A stretch of DNA of 64,000 bases from Sphingobium sp. OAS761 (GTDB lineage Bacteria; Pseudomonadota; Alphaproteobacteria; Sphingomonadales; Sphingomonadaceae), in assembly GCF_024168485.1 (NCBI RefSeq), contig NZ_JALJVY010000012.1, positions 96,761 through 160,760 on the forward strand, given 5' to 3'. Made by a program: the position numbers and the translations under genes. Positions within the stretch are counted from its first letter, which is position 1. Each line of letters starts with the position of its first letter. This document shows positions 45,452 through 53,922 of this stretch, one piece after another. Under the pieces are notes generated by a model that searched no databases, was not told the origin of the DNA, and saw only the letters and a list, made by a program, of their open reading frames with translations.

Positions 45452-46345
45452 TTGCCGCCCCCCGTGCCGCACACCCCGACGCCCGATGGGCGGGCGTTCG
45501 ACCTGCACGGTCCGGCGGTTCCCGCATCGCCTCTCATCCTGTCCGTTCCCCATGCCGGGCGGGATTATTCCGCCACCCTTCTGGCACAGGCGAGAACCGG
45601 CATCGACACATTGCGGCGGTTGGAGGATCGCTGGGTCGATCATATCGCCGCGCCGCTGGTGAACCGCGGATTTTCCGTACTGGTGGCGCGTGCGCCGCGC
45701 GCCATGATCGATCTCAACCGGCACGACCGCGAGGTCGATCCGGTCATGGTTGACCGGTTGCCGCGCGATACGACCTTGCACAGCAGCGCCAAGCTGCGTG
45801 GCGGCCTGGGCCTATTGCCGCGCCGGTTGCCCGGCGTCCCGGAACTGTGGCGCGGGCCGCTGCCCTGGGCCGAGGTGCAGCGGCGGATCGATACCGTCCA
45901 TCGCCCCTATCACGCCATGATCGCCCGGCTGATGGCGGCCGCGCGCGACGCGCACGGCCATGCCATCCTGGTCGACCTGCACTCGATGCCGCCCCTGCCG
46001 CCGCCCGCAGCGGGCAAAAGCGCGCCGGGTATCGTCCTGGGCGATCGTTTCGGACGCAGCGCCGCGACCCGTCTGCTGACGCTGGCGGCGGACGTGGCGG
46101 CCGGACATGGCGTTTCGACCGCGCTCAATCATCCCTATGCCGGCGATTACATGCTCGACCGGCATGGACGGCCGGATCGCGGCATGCATGCGATCCAGAT
46201 GGAGATCGACCGCAGCCTCTATCTCGACCCGGCGCTCGACCGGCCGGGGCCGGGACTGGATCGGATGCAGGCCGTGCTGGCGGGAATCGTGGATGCGCTG
46301 GCGGTCGAACTGCCCCGGTCGGGCTGGCCGCTGGCGGCCGAATGA
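45452..46345 (+). CDS. N-formylglutamate amidohydrolase
   Basis: A cytoplasmic 297-residue hydrolase of the N-formylglutamate amidohydrolase family (HutG-like). Conserved blocks include SVPHAG near the start, DRWVDHIA, LNRHDREVDP and DLHSMPP. It releases formate from N-formylglutamate or a related N-formyl substrate. No ATG fits; a TTG at 45452 lies 4 nt after GGAGG, and a GTG at 45437 is the alternative. It ends exactly where the convergent acyltransferase stop codon begins. Confidence 0.88.
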   Translation: MPPPVPHTPTPDGRAFDLHGPAVPASPLILSVPHAGRDYSATLLAQARTGIDTLRRLEDRWVDHIAAPLVNRGFSVLVARAPRAMIDLNRHDREVDPVMVDRLPRDTTLHSSAKLRGGLGLLPRRLPGVPELWRGPLPWAEVQRRIDTVHRPYHAMIARLMAAARDAHGHAILVDLHSMPPLPPPAAGKSAPGIVLGDRFGRSAATRLLTLAADVAAGHGVSTALNHPYAGDYMLDRHGRPDRGMHAIQMEIDRSLYLDPALDRPGPGLDRMQAVLAGIVDALAVELPRSGWPLAAE

Positions 46346-48235
46346 TCAGCTGCCGCCGGCAATGACCGCGCGGGCGCCCGCCATGCTGAGATGATGGGAA
46401 TCGAAATAGAGCGGCCGGCCGTCGCGCAGGATGGCGCAATATCGCTCCCTGCACAGGGTCGCCATCGGGTCGATCACGCGCACGCCCCGCGTCCGCCATC
46501 GCGCGAAGAGCGTGCGCAGATGCCCGGTCCGCGCCTCCACCGTCGCCCGCTCCACGCCGCGTGCCTGGTCCAGCCGGCCAGCACGCGCCAGATGGGCCAG
46601 CCGGCGCGGCACGTCGAAGGGTTGCGGCGGCACCGGACCGATGATCGTCACCTGCCGTCCCGTCGCCCGGATCGCGGCGACCGTCGCACCCAGCCGGTCG
46701 ACGAAGGCGCGGTCGTCGAAATCGCCATTGGCCCAGAAGGCGGCCAGATAGACGCGCCGGATATGCGGGTCGGCGCGCAGGGCGGCAAAGGCAGCGCGGT
46801 TGGCGGCGGCGCAGCGCGGGTCCTTCGCCTGATAGCCCAGCACCGGCGGGCAGCTCGACGTTGTCCGTTCGATCAGCGACCGCCCTTCGGCCCGGGCCAC
46901 CCCGGCCAGCGCATGGGCCATCTCGACCCCATGGCTGTCGCCCCATAGCATCGCATCGGGCGGGACGTCCGCTCCCAGCACGCAGGGCGCGGCCCCGCGC
47001 ATGAAGCTGTCATGGCATCGCTTGCGGTCCGGGCTGATGTCGTTCCGCCCAGCGGCCAGCGCCAGCACCTCGGGGGAAAAGCGGGACGGCCATCCGCCCG
47101 CCTGCATCAACGCGCCCGACAGCGCGGACAGGATCAGAACCGCCGCCGCCGTGCCCTGGAAAACGCGCTGTCGGCTGACGCGCCCGGGATCGCGGAAGGG
47201 ACGCTCGACATAGCGCCAGGACAGCCAGGCGGCGATGAAGGAGGCGACGATGACCATGATCCGCGTCGACCCGGCAAGCGGCGCGTCGGTCGCATATTCG
47301 GTGAACACGATCAGCGGCCAGTGCCAGAGGTAGAGCGAATAGGACAGCAGGCCGACCGCAACCATCGGCCGGCACGACAGCAACCGGCCCGCGGAGGTGC
47401 CCGGCGCGCCGTGGATCAGCACCGCGGCGCCGGCGACCGGCAGCATTGCAGCGGCTCCGGGGAAAAAGGTCGTGCTGTCGTAGCAGATGACGGCAGCCGT
47501 GATCGCGGCGATGCCTGCCCAGCTCAGCGTTTCGGCCAGCCAGCGCATCTTCACGGCTGGCGCGGCGCCCAGTGCGAGCAGCGCGCCGGCGAACAATTCC
47601 CACGCGCGCGTGGGCAGCAGGTAAAAGGCAAAGCCGCTGCCGTCGCGCGCCATCAGCGCGCACAGTGTCAGCGACGCCGCTGCCGCCGCACCCACCGTCG
47701 CGAGCCGCCAGCGCGGCGCGAAGCGGGCCAGCAGCATCAGCGCTACGGGGAAGCCGATATAATATTGTTCCTCGACCGCCAGCGACCATGTGTGCAGCAG
47801 CGGCTTCACATCGGCGCCGCCGGCGAAATAGCCGGTGTCGGTGAAGAACCACAGGTTGGAGGCGAACAGGCTGGCGGCGAGCGCCGATCGCGGTACGCCC
47901 TCCAGGTCTCCGGGCAGATAGAGCCAGGCCGCAAGGCCCAGCACCGCCACCATCATCAGGGTCAGCGCGGGGATGATCCGGCGGAATCGGCGTTCGTAGA
48001 AATGGAACAGCGAAAAGCGGCCCTCATCCACTTCGCGCGCGACGATTCCGGTGATCAGATAGCCTGAAATGACGAAGAAGATGTCGACGCCGACATAGCC
48101 GCCCGAAAACCCGGGGACATGGGCATGGAACAGCAACACGGGCAGGATTGCGAGCGCGCGCAAACCGTCAATGTCGCGCCGATGGCGAATCGGGCGGGTT
48201 GCGGCGTGATCCAGAGCGGGGGCCGGGCCGTGCAT
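46346..48235 (-). CDS. membrane acyltransferase with C-terminal SGNH domain
   Basis: A 629-residue OafA/YrhL-type acyltransferase. The N-terminal about 360 residues have about ten membrane segments, with RRDIDGLRALAILPVLLFH, GGYVGVDIFFVISGYL and RRFRRIIPAL typical of the family. The C-terminal periplasmic part is an SGNH hydrolase with GDSHG and a late DSHH catalytic pair. It likely O-acylates a surface polysaccharide. ATG at 48235; no clear ribosome binding site. Convergent with the formylglutamate amidohydrolase gene. Confidence 0.92.
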   Translation of the reverse strand: MHGPAPALDHAATRPIRHRRDIDGLRALAILPVLLFHAHVPGFSGGYVGVDIFFVISGYLITGIVAREVDEGRFSLFHFYERRFRRIIPALTLMMVAVLGLAAWLYLPGDLEGVPRSALAASLFASNLWFFTDTGYFAGGADVKPLLHTWSLAVEEQYYIGFPVALMLLARFAPRWRLATVGAAAAASLTLCALMARDGSGFAFYLLPTRAWELFAGALLALGAAPAVKMRWLAETLSWAGIAAITAAVICYDSTTFFPGAAAMLPVAGAAVLIHGAPGTSAGRLLSCRPMVAVGLLSYSLYLWHWPLIVFTEYATDAPLAGSTRIMVIVASFIAAWLSWRYVERPFRDPGRVSRQRVFQGTAAAVLILSALSGALMQAGGWPSRFSPEVLALAAGRNDISPDRKRCHDSFMRGAAPCVLGADVPPDAMLWGDSHGVEMAHALAGVARAEGRSLIERTTSSCPPVLGYQAKDPRCAAANRAAFAALRADPHIRRVYLAAFWANGDFDDRAFVDRLGATVAAIRATGRQVTIIGPVPPQPFDVPRRLAHLARAGRLDQARGVERATVEARTGHLRTLFARWRTRGVRVIDPMATLCRERYCAILRDGRPLYFDSHHLSMAGARAVIAGGS

Positions 48236-48483
48236 TGGCGCGGGTTTAGGGAAAAAGCCCTGACAATCTCTTTATCCTGCGAGTCCGCACATATCGGCCC
48301 GACTCGCGATCCTGCAGCATGCCGTAGCGTCGCACCGATCGTTTCGGGTGCGATTGCGTGGCGCGCAATCGCGGTTTCACCCTTCGCATTTGTCAAAATG
48401 TGGCGCCGCGGCCACAGCGAAGAGGCCTTTCAGGCATCCTCTCCTAAAACTTCCAGGCTGATCTTCGGATCAGCCTTTTTTTT
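48236..48483 (+). ncRNA. structured non-coding stretch ending in a strong terminator (candidate small RNA)
   Basis: No coding frame with family sequence. It can form hairpins at 48331-48352, 48352-48370 and 48399-48416, followed by a pyrimidine-rich single-stranded CATCCTCTCC stretch and a perfect 9-bp UUCG-loop terminator at 48455-48483. This is the pattern of an alphaproteobacterial small RNA with an anti-Shine-Dalgarno loop. The promoter was not identified. Confidence 0.4.
48455..48483 (+). terminator. intrinsic terminator, UUCG tetraloop
   Basis: AGGCTGATC, loop TTCG, GATCAGCCT, then eight T residues on the plus strand. It ends a plus-strand transcript that starts in the non-coding region upstream, because no plus-strand gene precedes it. 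Confidence 0.9.
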
Positions 48484-48581
48484 GTCATCCGGTCGGGCTA
48501 GAAGGCTCACGCCAAAGCCGCGCCAACATAATATCCTGAGGAGAGGTGCCGCCGGGAAAACCGGCAGAGGCGAGGCCAGGC

Positions 48582-48622
48582 ATGGGGGGATTGAGTGAGA
48601 TGCTCTCCCCCCATCATTTTTT
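48582..48622 (+). terminator. second plus-strand terminator
   Basis: ATGGGGGGA and TCCCCCCAT arms with a 15-nt loop, followed by CATTTTTT. It lies 99 nt after the UUCG terminator and next to the stop codon of the minus-strand lipid kinase. A GCCGG-GAAAA-CCGGC hairpin precedes it at about 48551-48565. A second short transcript from 48484 is possible. Confidence 0.6.
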
Positions 48623-49531
48623 CCCCGAAGCATCCTTGTCGTCGTCGGGCACGGCTACTTCAATGGCGCCCGGCGCGATCTTCACGGTGACCGGCGTCCT
48701 TGCCAACACTTCGCCGTCGATGGATATGCGCTGGCGCGGACGGGTGTCGATGCGGAACTGGGTCCCGTGAAATTCGACCGTATGGGCATTGCGGTCGCGC
48801 AGCTTGAAGAATTTGGCGTACCAGTCCCAGGCGAGACGCGGCTTGCTGCGGCCGACCACCGCCTGCACGACGATTTCGCCCGTATCGACGGCGGCATCGT
48901 CCGACAATTCCACGCCGCCATGATAGGGGCCGTTCAGCACCCGGACTTCGGTTGACCAAAGCCGGTGTTCCTGCCCGCCATCGTCGATGGTCAGCCGAAA
49001 GGCGCGAAAGCCGACCGAGCATTTCGCCGCCCAGAGCAGATAGCCGATCCGGCCCAGATAGCGTTTCAGTTTGTGCGGAACCGTCTGTCCGATCATCGGC
49101 GACAGGCCCAGCGAGGCGGCGTTCACGAAATAATCGCCGTCCACCATGCCCAGGTCCACCCGCCGGCGTCGGCCATTGGCGATGGTTTCCACCGCCCCGT
49201 CGAGGTCGAGCGGCAGGTCCAGCGTCCGGGCGAAGCTGTTGGCGGTGCCCAGCGGGAGTACGCCGAACACGATGTCCCGCCCAACCAGTTCGTCCACCGT
49301 GCCCGACATGGAGCCGTCGCCGCCACCCACGATCACCATCGGTGCGCCGCTCGCCACCGCCTCCCGCACCGTCTCCGCCAGCTTTTCGGGCTGTTCCACG
49401 GCATGGGCGGCGATCAGCCGGACGCCCGCCGCCTCCAGCTTCCGCCTGGCCTGGGCGAACAGATCCTGTCCGCGTCGGCTATGGGCATTGACGATCAGGA
49501 CGGCGTCCTTGGGCAGGGGCTTTGTTTCCAT
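48614..49531 (-). CDS. YegS-like diacylglycerol/lipid kinase
   Basis: A 305-residue DAGK-catalytic-domain lipid kinase. The nucleotide motif GGGDGSM (about residue 85) and the conserved N-terminal VNAHSRRG and PLGTANSFA segments are clear; the C-terminal half is the lipid-binding beta-sandwich. It phosphorylates a lipid head group in the cytoplasm or at the membrane. ATG at 49531. It is divergent from the metallophosphoesterase gene. Confidence 0.93.
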   Translation of the reverse strand: METKPLPKDAVLIVNAHSRRGQDLFAQARRKLEAAGVRLIAAHAVEQPEKLAETVREAVASGAPMVIVGGGDGSMSGTVDELVGRDIVFGVLPLGTANSFARTLDLPLDLDGAVETIANGRRRRVDLGMVDGDYFVNAASLGLSPMIGQTVPHKLKRYLGRIGYLLWAAKCSVGFRAFRLTIDDGGQEHRLWSTEVRVLNGPYHGGVELSDDAAVDTGEIVVQAVVGRSKPRLAWDWYAKFFKLRDRNAHTVEFHGTQFRIDTRPRQRISIDGEVLARTPVTVKIAPGAIEVAVPDDDKDASGKK

Positions 49532-49602
49532 GCCGCAATAACTCGGGTCGAAGGATTAGGGTCCGGCAAGGAAACCATCGCCGGAGGATTCGTTACTCCT
49601 GC

Positions 49603-50496
49603 ATGGCCCGTATCGCTCATCTGTCAGACATTCACTTCGGCGCGCATGATCAGAAAATCGTGGATGCCGCCACGGCCTGGCTGGAACATCGCCGCCCGGA
49701 CCTCGTCGTCATCAGCGGTGATTTCACGCAGCGCGCACGGGTGGACCAGTTTCGGCAGGCCGCCGCCTGGCTAAACCGCCTGCGCGCTGCGGGGCTGCGC
49801 ACCCTCGTCATCCCGGGCAATCATGACATCCCGCTCTACGATGTGGTGCGCCGCTTCACCGCGCCGCTGCACCGCTATGAAAAATATATCAGCAACGACC
49901 TGTGCCCTTTCTACGAAGATGACGAGGTCGCGATCCTGGGCATCAACACCGCGCGTTCGCTGACGATCAAGGACGGGCGCATCAACCATGACCAGATGGA
50001 CATGCTGCGGGATCGCTTTGCGGGCGTTGCCGCGGCCAAGACCCGCATTCTCGTCACCCACCACCCGCTCTTTTCCATGCCCATCGGCAAGGGCGGGGAA
50101 TGGAGCGAGGCGGTCGGCCGCCATGACGATGCCGTCCGCGCCGCCTGCCAGGCGGGCGTGCACCTGGCCCTGGCCGGTCACTTTCATCGTACCTATGCGG
50201 AATCGGCGCGCAGGATGGTGGAAAATAGCGGCGGCGCGCTGGTGATACAGGCCGGCACCGCCACCTCCACCCGGCTCCGCAACGCGGAACCGCAAAGTTT
50301 CAACTGGCTGCATGTCCGCCGGAACAATGCGATGGAATTGCAGGTCATCGTCTGGGACGGCGCCGCCTTTCGCCGCGCCAGCCATGTCGCCTACGACCAT
50401 GACGGACAAACATGGTCCTCGCACGACGTGACGGACTCGCCGATTGTGAACAAAGCCGACATGCAAAGACTTGAAACCGGTGTGCCCCTGCGCTGA
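49603..50496 (+). CDS. metallophosphoesterase (calcineurin-like)
   Basis: A 297-residue metallophosphoesterase with all metal-binding motifs in order: LSDIHFG, VVISGDFT, IPGNHD, VTHHPLF and GHFH. It resembles the cyclic-nucleotide phosphodiesterase (CpdA/IcC) and related branches of the superfamily. The substrate cannot be told. The ATG at 49603 is preceded by GGAGGATTCG with long spacing; frame upstream carries no family sequence. Confidence 0.9.
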   Translation: MARIAHLSDIHFGAHDQKIVDAATAWLEHRRPDLVVISGDFTQRARVDQFRQAAAWLNRLRAAGLRTLVIPGNHDIPLYDVVRRFTAPLHRYEKYISNDLCPFYEDDEVAILGINTARSLTIKDGRINHDQMDMLRDRFAGVAAAKTRILVTHHPLFSMPIGKGGEWSEAVGRHDDAVRAACQAGVHLALAGHFHRTYAESARRMVENSGGALVIQAGTATSTRLRNAEPQSFNWLHVRRNNAMELQVIVWDGAAFRRASHVAYDHDGQTWSSHDVTDSPIVNKADMQRLETGVPLR

Positions 50497-50528
50497 CGGC
50501 GCACAGGGCGCCCGATCCATGTTTGGCC

Positions 50529-51395
50529 CTATTTCGTATCCGCCTCCTTGAGCGCCGCCGCGAGCGACATGGTCGCGCTGCCGCGTCTGGCGGGCTTCGC
50601 CTGGCTGGGATCGGGCTTCCAGCCGGACAAATAAATGACCGCGATCTGCTCGGCCGTCCGCCCGTCCGGATCGGCGGCATCGGCGAAATGAGCGGCGGCG
50701 CGCAGCAGCACGTTGCGGGTCAGCGGCGGCGCCCCCGCCCGCAGGACATTGCCCGCGCCCATGCCGCGCAGCTCGTGCATCAGCCGCATGATCTCTCCAT
50801 AGCGCACGCCCAGCGTTTCCCCGTCCGCCACCGGCATCGCATAGCCTGCGCGGCTCAGCAGATCGCCCGCGGACCGCACGTCGACCTGCGGATGGACATG
50901 CTGTCCCGGTCGGTCGCCTTCGCCTGCCAGCAGTGCGGCCTTGAGGCGGGGCAGGCTGCCCGCGCCCGCGAATGCCGCCAGCATCAGCCCGTCAGGCCGC
51001 AGCATGCGCCGCATCAGGATCAGAGCGCCCGGCAGGTCGTTGACGCTATCCAGCGTGCCGCAGGCGACGATCAGGTCGAAACTGTCGTCGGCAAACGGCA
51101 GGACATCCTCGTCCGCCTGCACACCGCGCGCCGATCGCGCCGCCAGGAAACCGGGATCGACGCAGGCGACGCGCTTGCCCATTGCCTCCAGTGCGGCCCG
51201 GGCGCTGCCGTCCGGGCATCCGATGACCAGCGCTTCGGGCAGGTCCCGCTGCACCGCGCCCAGCCGGTCCACCAGTTCTTCCAGCATCGCCCGATACAGG
51301 AAATCATGTGCCGCAAAGCACGGCATCATCCGGTCGCGGCTCCGCGCGCGTCGGGCACGGTCGAAAATGTCTGGGCGGGCGTCGGCGGCGGTCAT
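50529..51395 (-). CDS. SAM-dependent methyltransferase
   Basis: A 288-residue class I methyltransferase. The SAM-binding glycine motif reads VIGCPDGS, followed by a DPGF and a LPFADDSFDLIVACG stretch typical of UbiE/BioC-like enzymes. The sequence resembles NDUFAF5/BioC-type proteins. The ATG at 51395 is chosen because the upstream 12 codons are not family sequence. It is divergent from comF, and convergent with the phosphoesterase gene. Confidence 0.88.
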   Translation of the reverse strand: MTAADARPDIFDRARRARSRDRMMPCFAAHDFLYRAMLEELVDRLGAVQRDLPEALVIGCPDGSARAALEAMGKRVACVDPGFLAARSARGVQADEDVLPFADDSFDLIVACGTLDSVNDLPGALILMRRMLRPDGLMLAAFAGAGSLPRLKAALLAGEGDRPGQHVHPQVDVRSAGDLLSRAGYAMPVADGETLGVRYGEIMRLMHELRGMGAGNVLRAGAPPLTRNVLLRAAAHFADAADPDGRTAEQIAVIYLSGWKPDPSQAKPARRGSATMSLAAALKEADTK

Positions 51396-51436
51396 GGCAG
51401 GCCTTGTGCATCGGGGGCGAAGCGCGGACAAGGCAC

Positions 51437-52186
51437 ATGATGCCGCTCGTCCCGCTTCTCAAGGCCGCCATCGCTCCGGCGGTCGATTTCGCGCTGCCGC
51501 CGCGCTGCCCGGGTTGCGGTGCCATCGTGGCGCAGGACCTGGCCTTCTGCCTCGCCTGCTGGGACGGCATGGAATTCCTCTCCGACCCCTGCTGCGCGCG
51601 TTGCGGCCTGCCTTTCCCGCATGAGATGGGGCCGGGAGCGGAATGTGCGCGCTGCATCGCCGATCCGCCGCCCTGGGATGGCGCGCGGGCCGTGCTTGCC
51701 TATGGCGACATCGCGCGAACCGTCGCGCTGCGGCTCAAATATGGGCGGCGCATCGGCCTGGCGCGGCTGATTGCCCGGCACATGGTTCGGCATGTCCCCG
51801 ATGGCGTGGACGACCCGCCGGTCATCGTGCCGGTGCCGCTGCATCGCTGGCGTCTGTGGAACCGGGGCTTCAACCAGTCGGCTCTGATCGCCGATCATCT
51901 TGCGCGGATTACCGGATTGCCGGTCGATCGCCATGCGTTGCGCCGGGTGAAGCGCACCCGGCCCCTGCGCGGCATGAATCCGAAGGAGCGGGACAGGGCG
52001 GTTCGTGGCGCCTTCGCGCTCACGCCAACTCACGGGCTGGCGGGCCGGCGTGTGCTGCTGATCGACGACGTCCACACCAGCGGCGCGACGGCGGCGGCGT
52101 GCGCGCGGGCCTTGCGCCGGGGCGGGGTCCGCCACGTCACGCTGCTTTGCTGGGCGCGGGCGCTGCCGCATGACGGGCCCGATTGA
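51437..52186 (+). CDS. comF: ComF-family phosphoribosyltransferase
   Basis: A 249-residue protein with an N-terminal four-Cys zinc finger (CPGC, CLAC, CARCG, CARC) and a C-terminal phosphoribosyltransferase motif (VLLIDDVHTSGAT). This is the ComF/GntX architecture. ComF proteins take part in DNA uptake or processing in competent bacteria, but in many genomes the role is not known. It starts at the ATG at 51437 and is the first gene of a tight plus-strand group. Confidence 0.93.
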   Translation: MMPLVPLLKAAIAPAVDFALPPRCPGCGAIVAQDLAFCLACWDGMEFLSDPCCARCGLPFPHEMGPGAECARCIADPPPWDGARAVLAYGDIARTVALRLKYGRRIGLARLIARHMVRHVPDGVDDPPVIVPVPLHRWRLWNRGFNQSALIADHLARITGLPVDRHALRRVKRTRPLRGMNPKERDRAVRGAFALTPTHGLAGRRVLLIDDVHTSGATAAACARALRRGGVRHVTLLCWARALPHDGPD

Positions 52187-52236
52187 CAAAGCGGCGCGTT
52201 CTTCCAATGTCGGATCATAAGGAGCATGACAGTCTG

Positions 52237-52494
52237 ATGGCCAACGTCGAAATCTATACCAAGGCATTTTGCGGTTACTGCGCGCGCGCGAAATCCCTGC
52301 TGGAAAGCAAGGGCGTAGCCTTTGAGGAATATGACATCACCATGGGCGGAGCCCGGCGCGACGAGATGCTGGACCGCGCGCCCGGCAGCAGCACCGTGCC
52401 GCAGATCTTCATCGACGGCCGCCATATCGGCGGCAGCGACGACATGGCCGCGCTCGACCGCTCGGGCAAGCTGGACCCGCTGCTGGGCCTTTGA
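52237..52494 (+). CDS. grxC: glutaredoxin 3 (GrxC)
   Basis: An 85-residue monothiol/dithiol glutaredoxin with the active site C-G-Y-C (Cys12, Cys15) and the TVPQIFIDG and GGSDDM segments that bind glutathione. It reduces protein disulfides and mixed glutathione disulfides. It follows comF and overlaps the nitrilase gene start region. Confidence 0.95.
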   Translation: MANVEIYTKAFCGYCARAKSLLESKGVAFEEYDITMGGARRDEMLDRAPGSSTVPQIFIDGRHIGGSDDMAALDRSGKLDPLLGL

Positions 52495-52499
52495 CCCTC

Positions 52500-53330
52500 A
52501 TGCGCGCCGCCCTGTTCCAGATGACCAGCGGGATCGATCCCGCCGCGAACGCTGACGCGATCGCGGCGATGATCGACCGCGCGAAGGGGGAGGGGGCGGA
52601 TATGCTCCTGACCCCGGAAATGGCGGGCTATCTCGACCGTGACCGGCGCCGCGCGGCCGACACGCTGCGAACGCAGGCGGATGACCGGGTGCTGGCGGCC
52701 GTATGCGAAGCGGCGGCGCGGGCGGGTCTGTGGGTTCATCTCGGCTCGCTGCCGCTCAAGGGTGAGCGGACCGACGGGCGCTGGGTCAATCGCGGTTTCC
52801 TGATCGACGATACCGGCGCGATCCGCGCTCATTACGACAAGATCCACCTGTTCGACGTCGATCTGGCCACCGGCGAATCCTGGCGTGAATCCGCCGTCTA
52901 CGGGCCGGGCGAGAGGGTGGTCGCGGCCGATACGCCATGGGGACGGATGGGGTTTTCCATCTGCTACGACCTGCGTTTCCCCGATCTCTATCGCGCGCTC
53001 AGCGATGCGGGCGCGACGATATTGGTAGCGCCCGCCGCCTTCACCGTGCCGACCGGGCAGGCGCACTGGCACATCATGTTGCGCGCCCGCGCGATCGAGG
53101 CGGGCTGCTTCATGATCGCGGCGGCGCAGACGGGCACGCATGAGGACGGGCGGGTCACCTACGGGCACAGCCTCGTGGTCGATCCCTGGGGCGAGGTCGT
53201 GCTGGATATGGGGGAGGATCCCGGGCTGGGCCTTGCCGATCTCGATCTGGACCGTATCGTGCAAGTCCGCGGGCGCGTGCCCGCCATCGCCAACCGCCGC
53301 CCGATCCCTGCCGACGTGAGCATCGCATGA
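52500..53330 (+). CDS. carbon-nitrogen hydrolase (nitrilase superfamily, Nit2-like)
   Basis: A 276-residue cytoplasmic amidase of the nitrilase superfamily with the catalytic triad Glu40 (LLTPEMAG), Lys114 (YDKIHLFD) and Cys155 (ICYDLRFPDLY). This sequence is the omega-amidase/Nit branch that breaks down deaminated glutathione or omega-amides. The ATG at 52500 is used; the TTG at 52491 would overlap grxC. Its end overlaps the DUF1178 gene by 4 nt. Confidence 0.93.
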   Translation: MRAALFQMTSGIDPAANADAIAAMIDRAKGEGADMLLTPEMAGYLDRDRRRAADTLRTQADDRVLAAVCEAAARAGLWVHLGSLPLKGERTDGRWVNRGFLIDDTGAIRAHYDKIHLFDVDLATGESWRESAVYGPGERVVAADTPWGRMGFSICYDLRFPDLYRALSDAGATILVAPAAFTVPTGQAHWHIMLRARAIEAGCFMIAAAQTGTHEDGRVTYGHSLVVDPWGEVVLDMGEDPGLGLADLDLDRIVQVRGRVPAIANRRPIPADVSIA

Positions 53331-53812
53331 TCGTGTTCGACCTGAAGTGCGAAGCGCACGGCCATGTGTTCGAGGCGTGGTTCGGTTCCAGCGCCGATTA
53401 TGACTCGCAACGCGCGCGGGGCCTCATCCTCTGCCCGATATGCGGCGACGGATCGGTGGCGAAGGCGGTGATGGCACCTGCCGTCGCGGCCAAGGGCAAC
53501 CGCATGGCGGTGCCCCGGCCCGCTGAAACCTCCGGCGGCGACCAGCCCGTGGTCATGGGCGCGCCCGCCGACCAGGAAAAGATGCGCGCGATGATCCATG
53601 CGCTCGCCAAGGCGCAGGAAAAGGTGCTGGAAAATTCCACCTGGGTCGGCCGCGACTTCGCCGATCAGGCTCGCGCGATGCATTATGGCGAGCAGGACCG
53701 TGCCAGCATCCATGGGGAGGTCGCCCCGGCCGAGGCGAAGGCATTGATGGCAGAGGGCGTCGAGGTCGCGCCCCTGCCGCTTCCCGTCATCTCCCGACGC
53801 GCGAAGAATTGA
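53327..53812 (+). CDS. DUF1178 family protein
   Basis: A 161-residue protein of the DUF1178 family, common in alphaproteobacteria. The N-terminus has Cys residues (DLKCEAHGH, ILCPICGDG) like a zinc ribbon, and the C-terminal MAEGVEVAPLPLP is conserved. Function unknown. It overlaps the nitrilase gene by 4 nt and is followed by tRNA-Arg. Confidence 0.9.
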   Translation: MIVFDLKCEAHGHVFEAWFGSSADYDSQRARGLILCPICGDGSVAKAVMAPAVAAKGNRMAVPRPAETSGGDQPVVMGAPADQEKMRAMIHALAKAQEKVLENSTWVGRDFADQARAMHYGEQDRASIHGEVAPAEAKALMAEGVEVAPLPLPVISRRAKN

Positions 53813-53845
53813 CCCGGCGCCCCGCGCGCAATAGAGCGGGGCCGG

Positions 53846-53922
53846 GCACCCATAGCTCAGCAGGATAGAGCATCAGATTCCTAATCTGGGGGCCACTGGT
53901 TCGAATCCAGTTGGGTGCACCA
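53846..53922 (+). tRNA. tRNA-Arg (anticodon CCT), genomic-island attachment gene
   Basis: Complete cloverleaf: acceptor GCACCCA / TGGGTGC, D-arm GCTC/GAGC, anticodon stem TCAGA/TCTGG with loop TTCCTAA (CCT), T-arm CTGG-TTCGAAT-CCAG, then ACCA. The serine recombinase reading frame on the other strand ends inside this gene (53873), so the tRNA is the insertion site of the following island. Confidence 0.95.
53873..53922. other. attL-like segment of the island
   Basis: The shared span of the recombinase 3' coding end and the tRNA-Arg 3' half. The att core is expected in this tRNA part. The matching attR, a partial tRNA-Arg duplicate, is not in the window. Confidence 0.5.
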
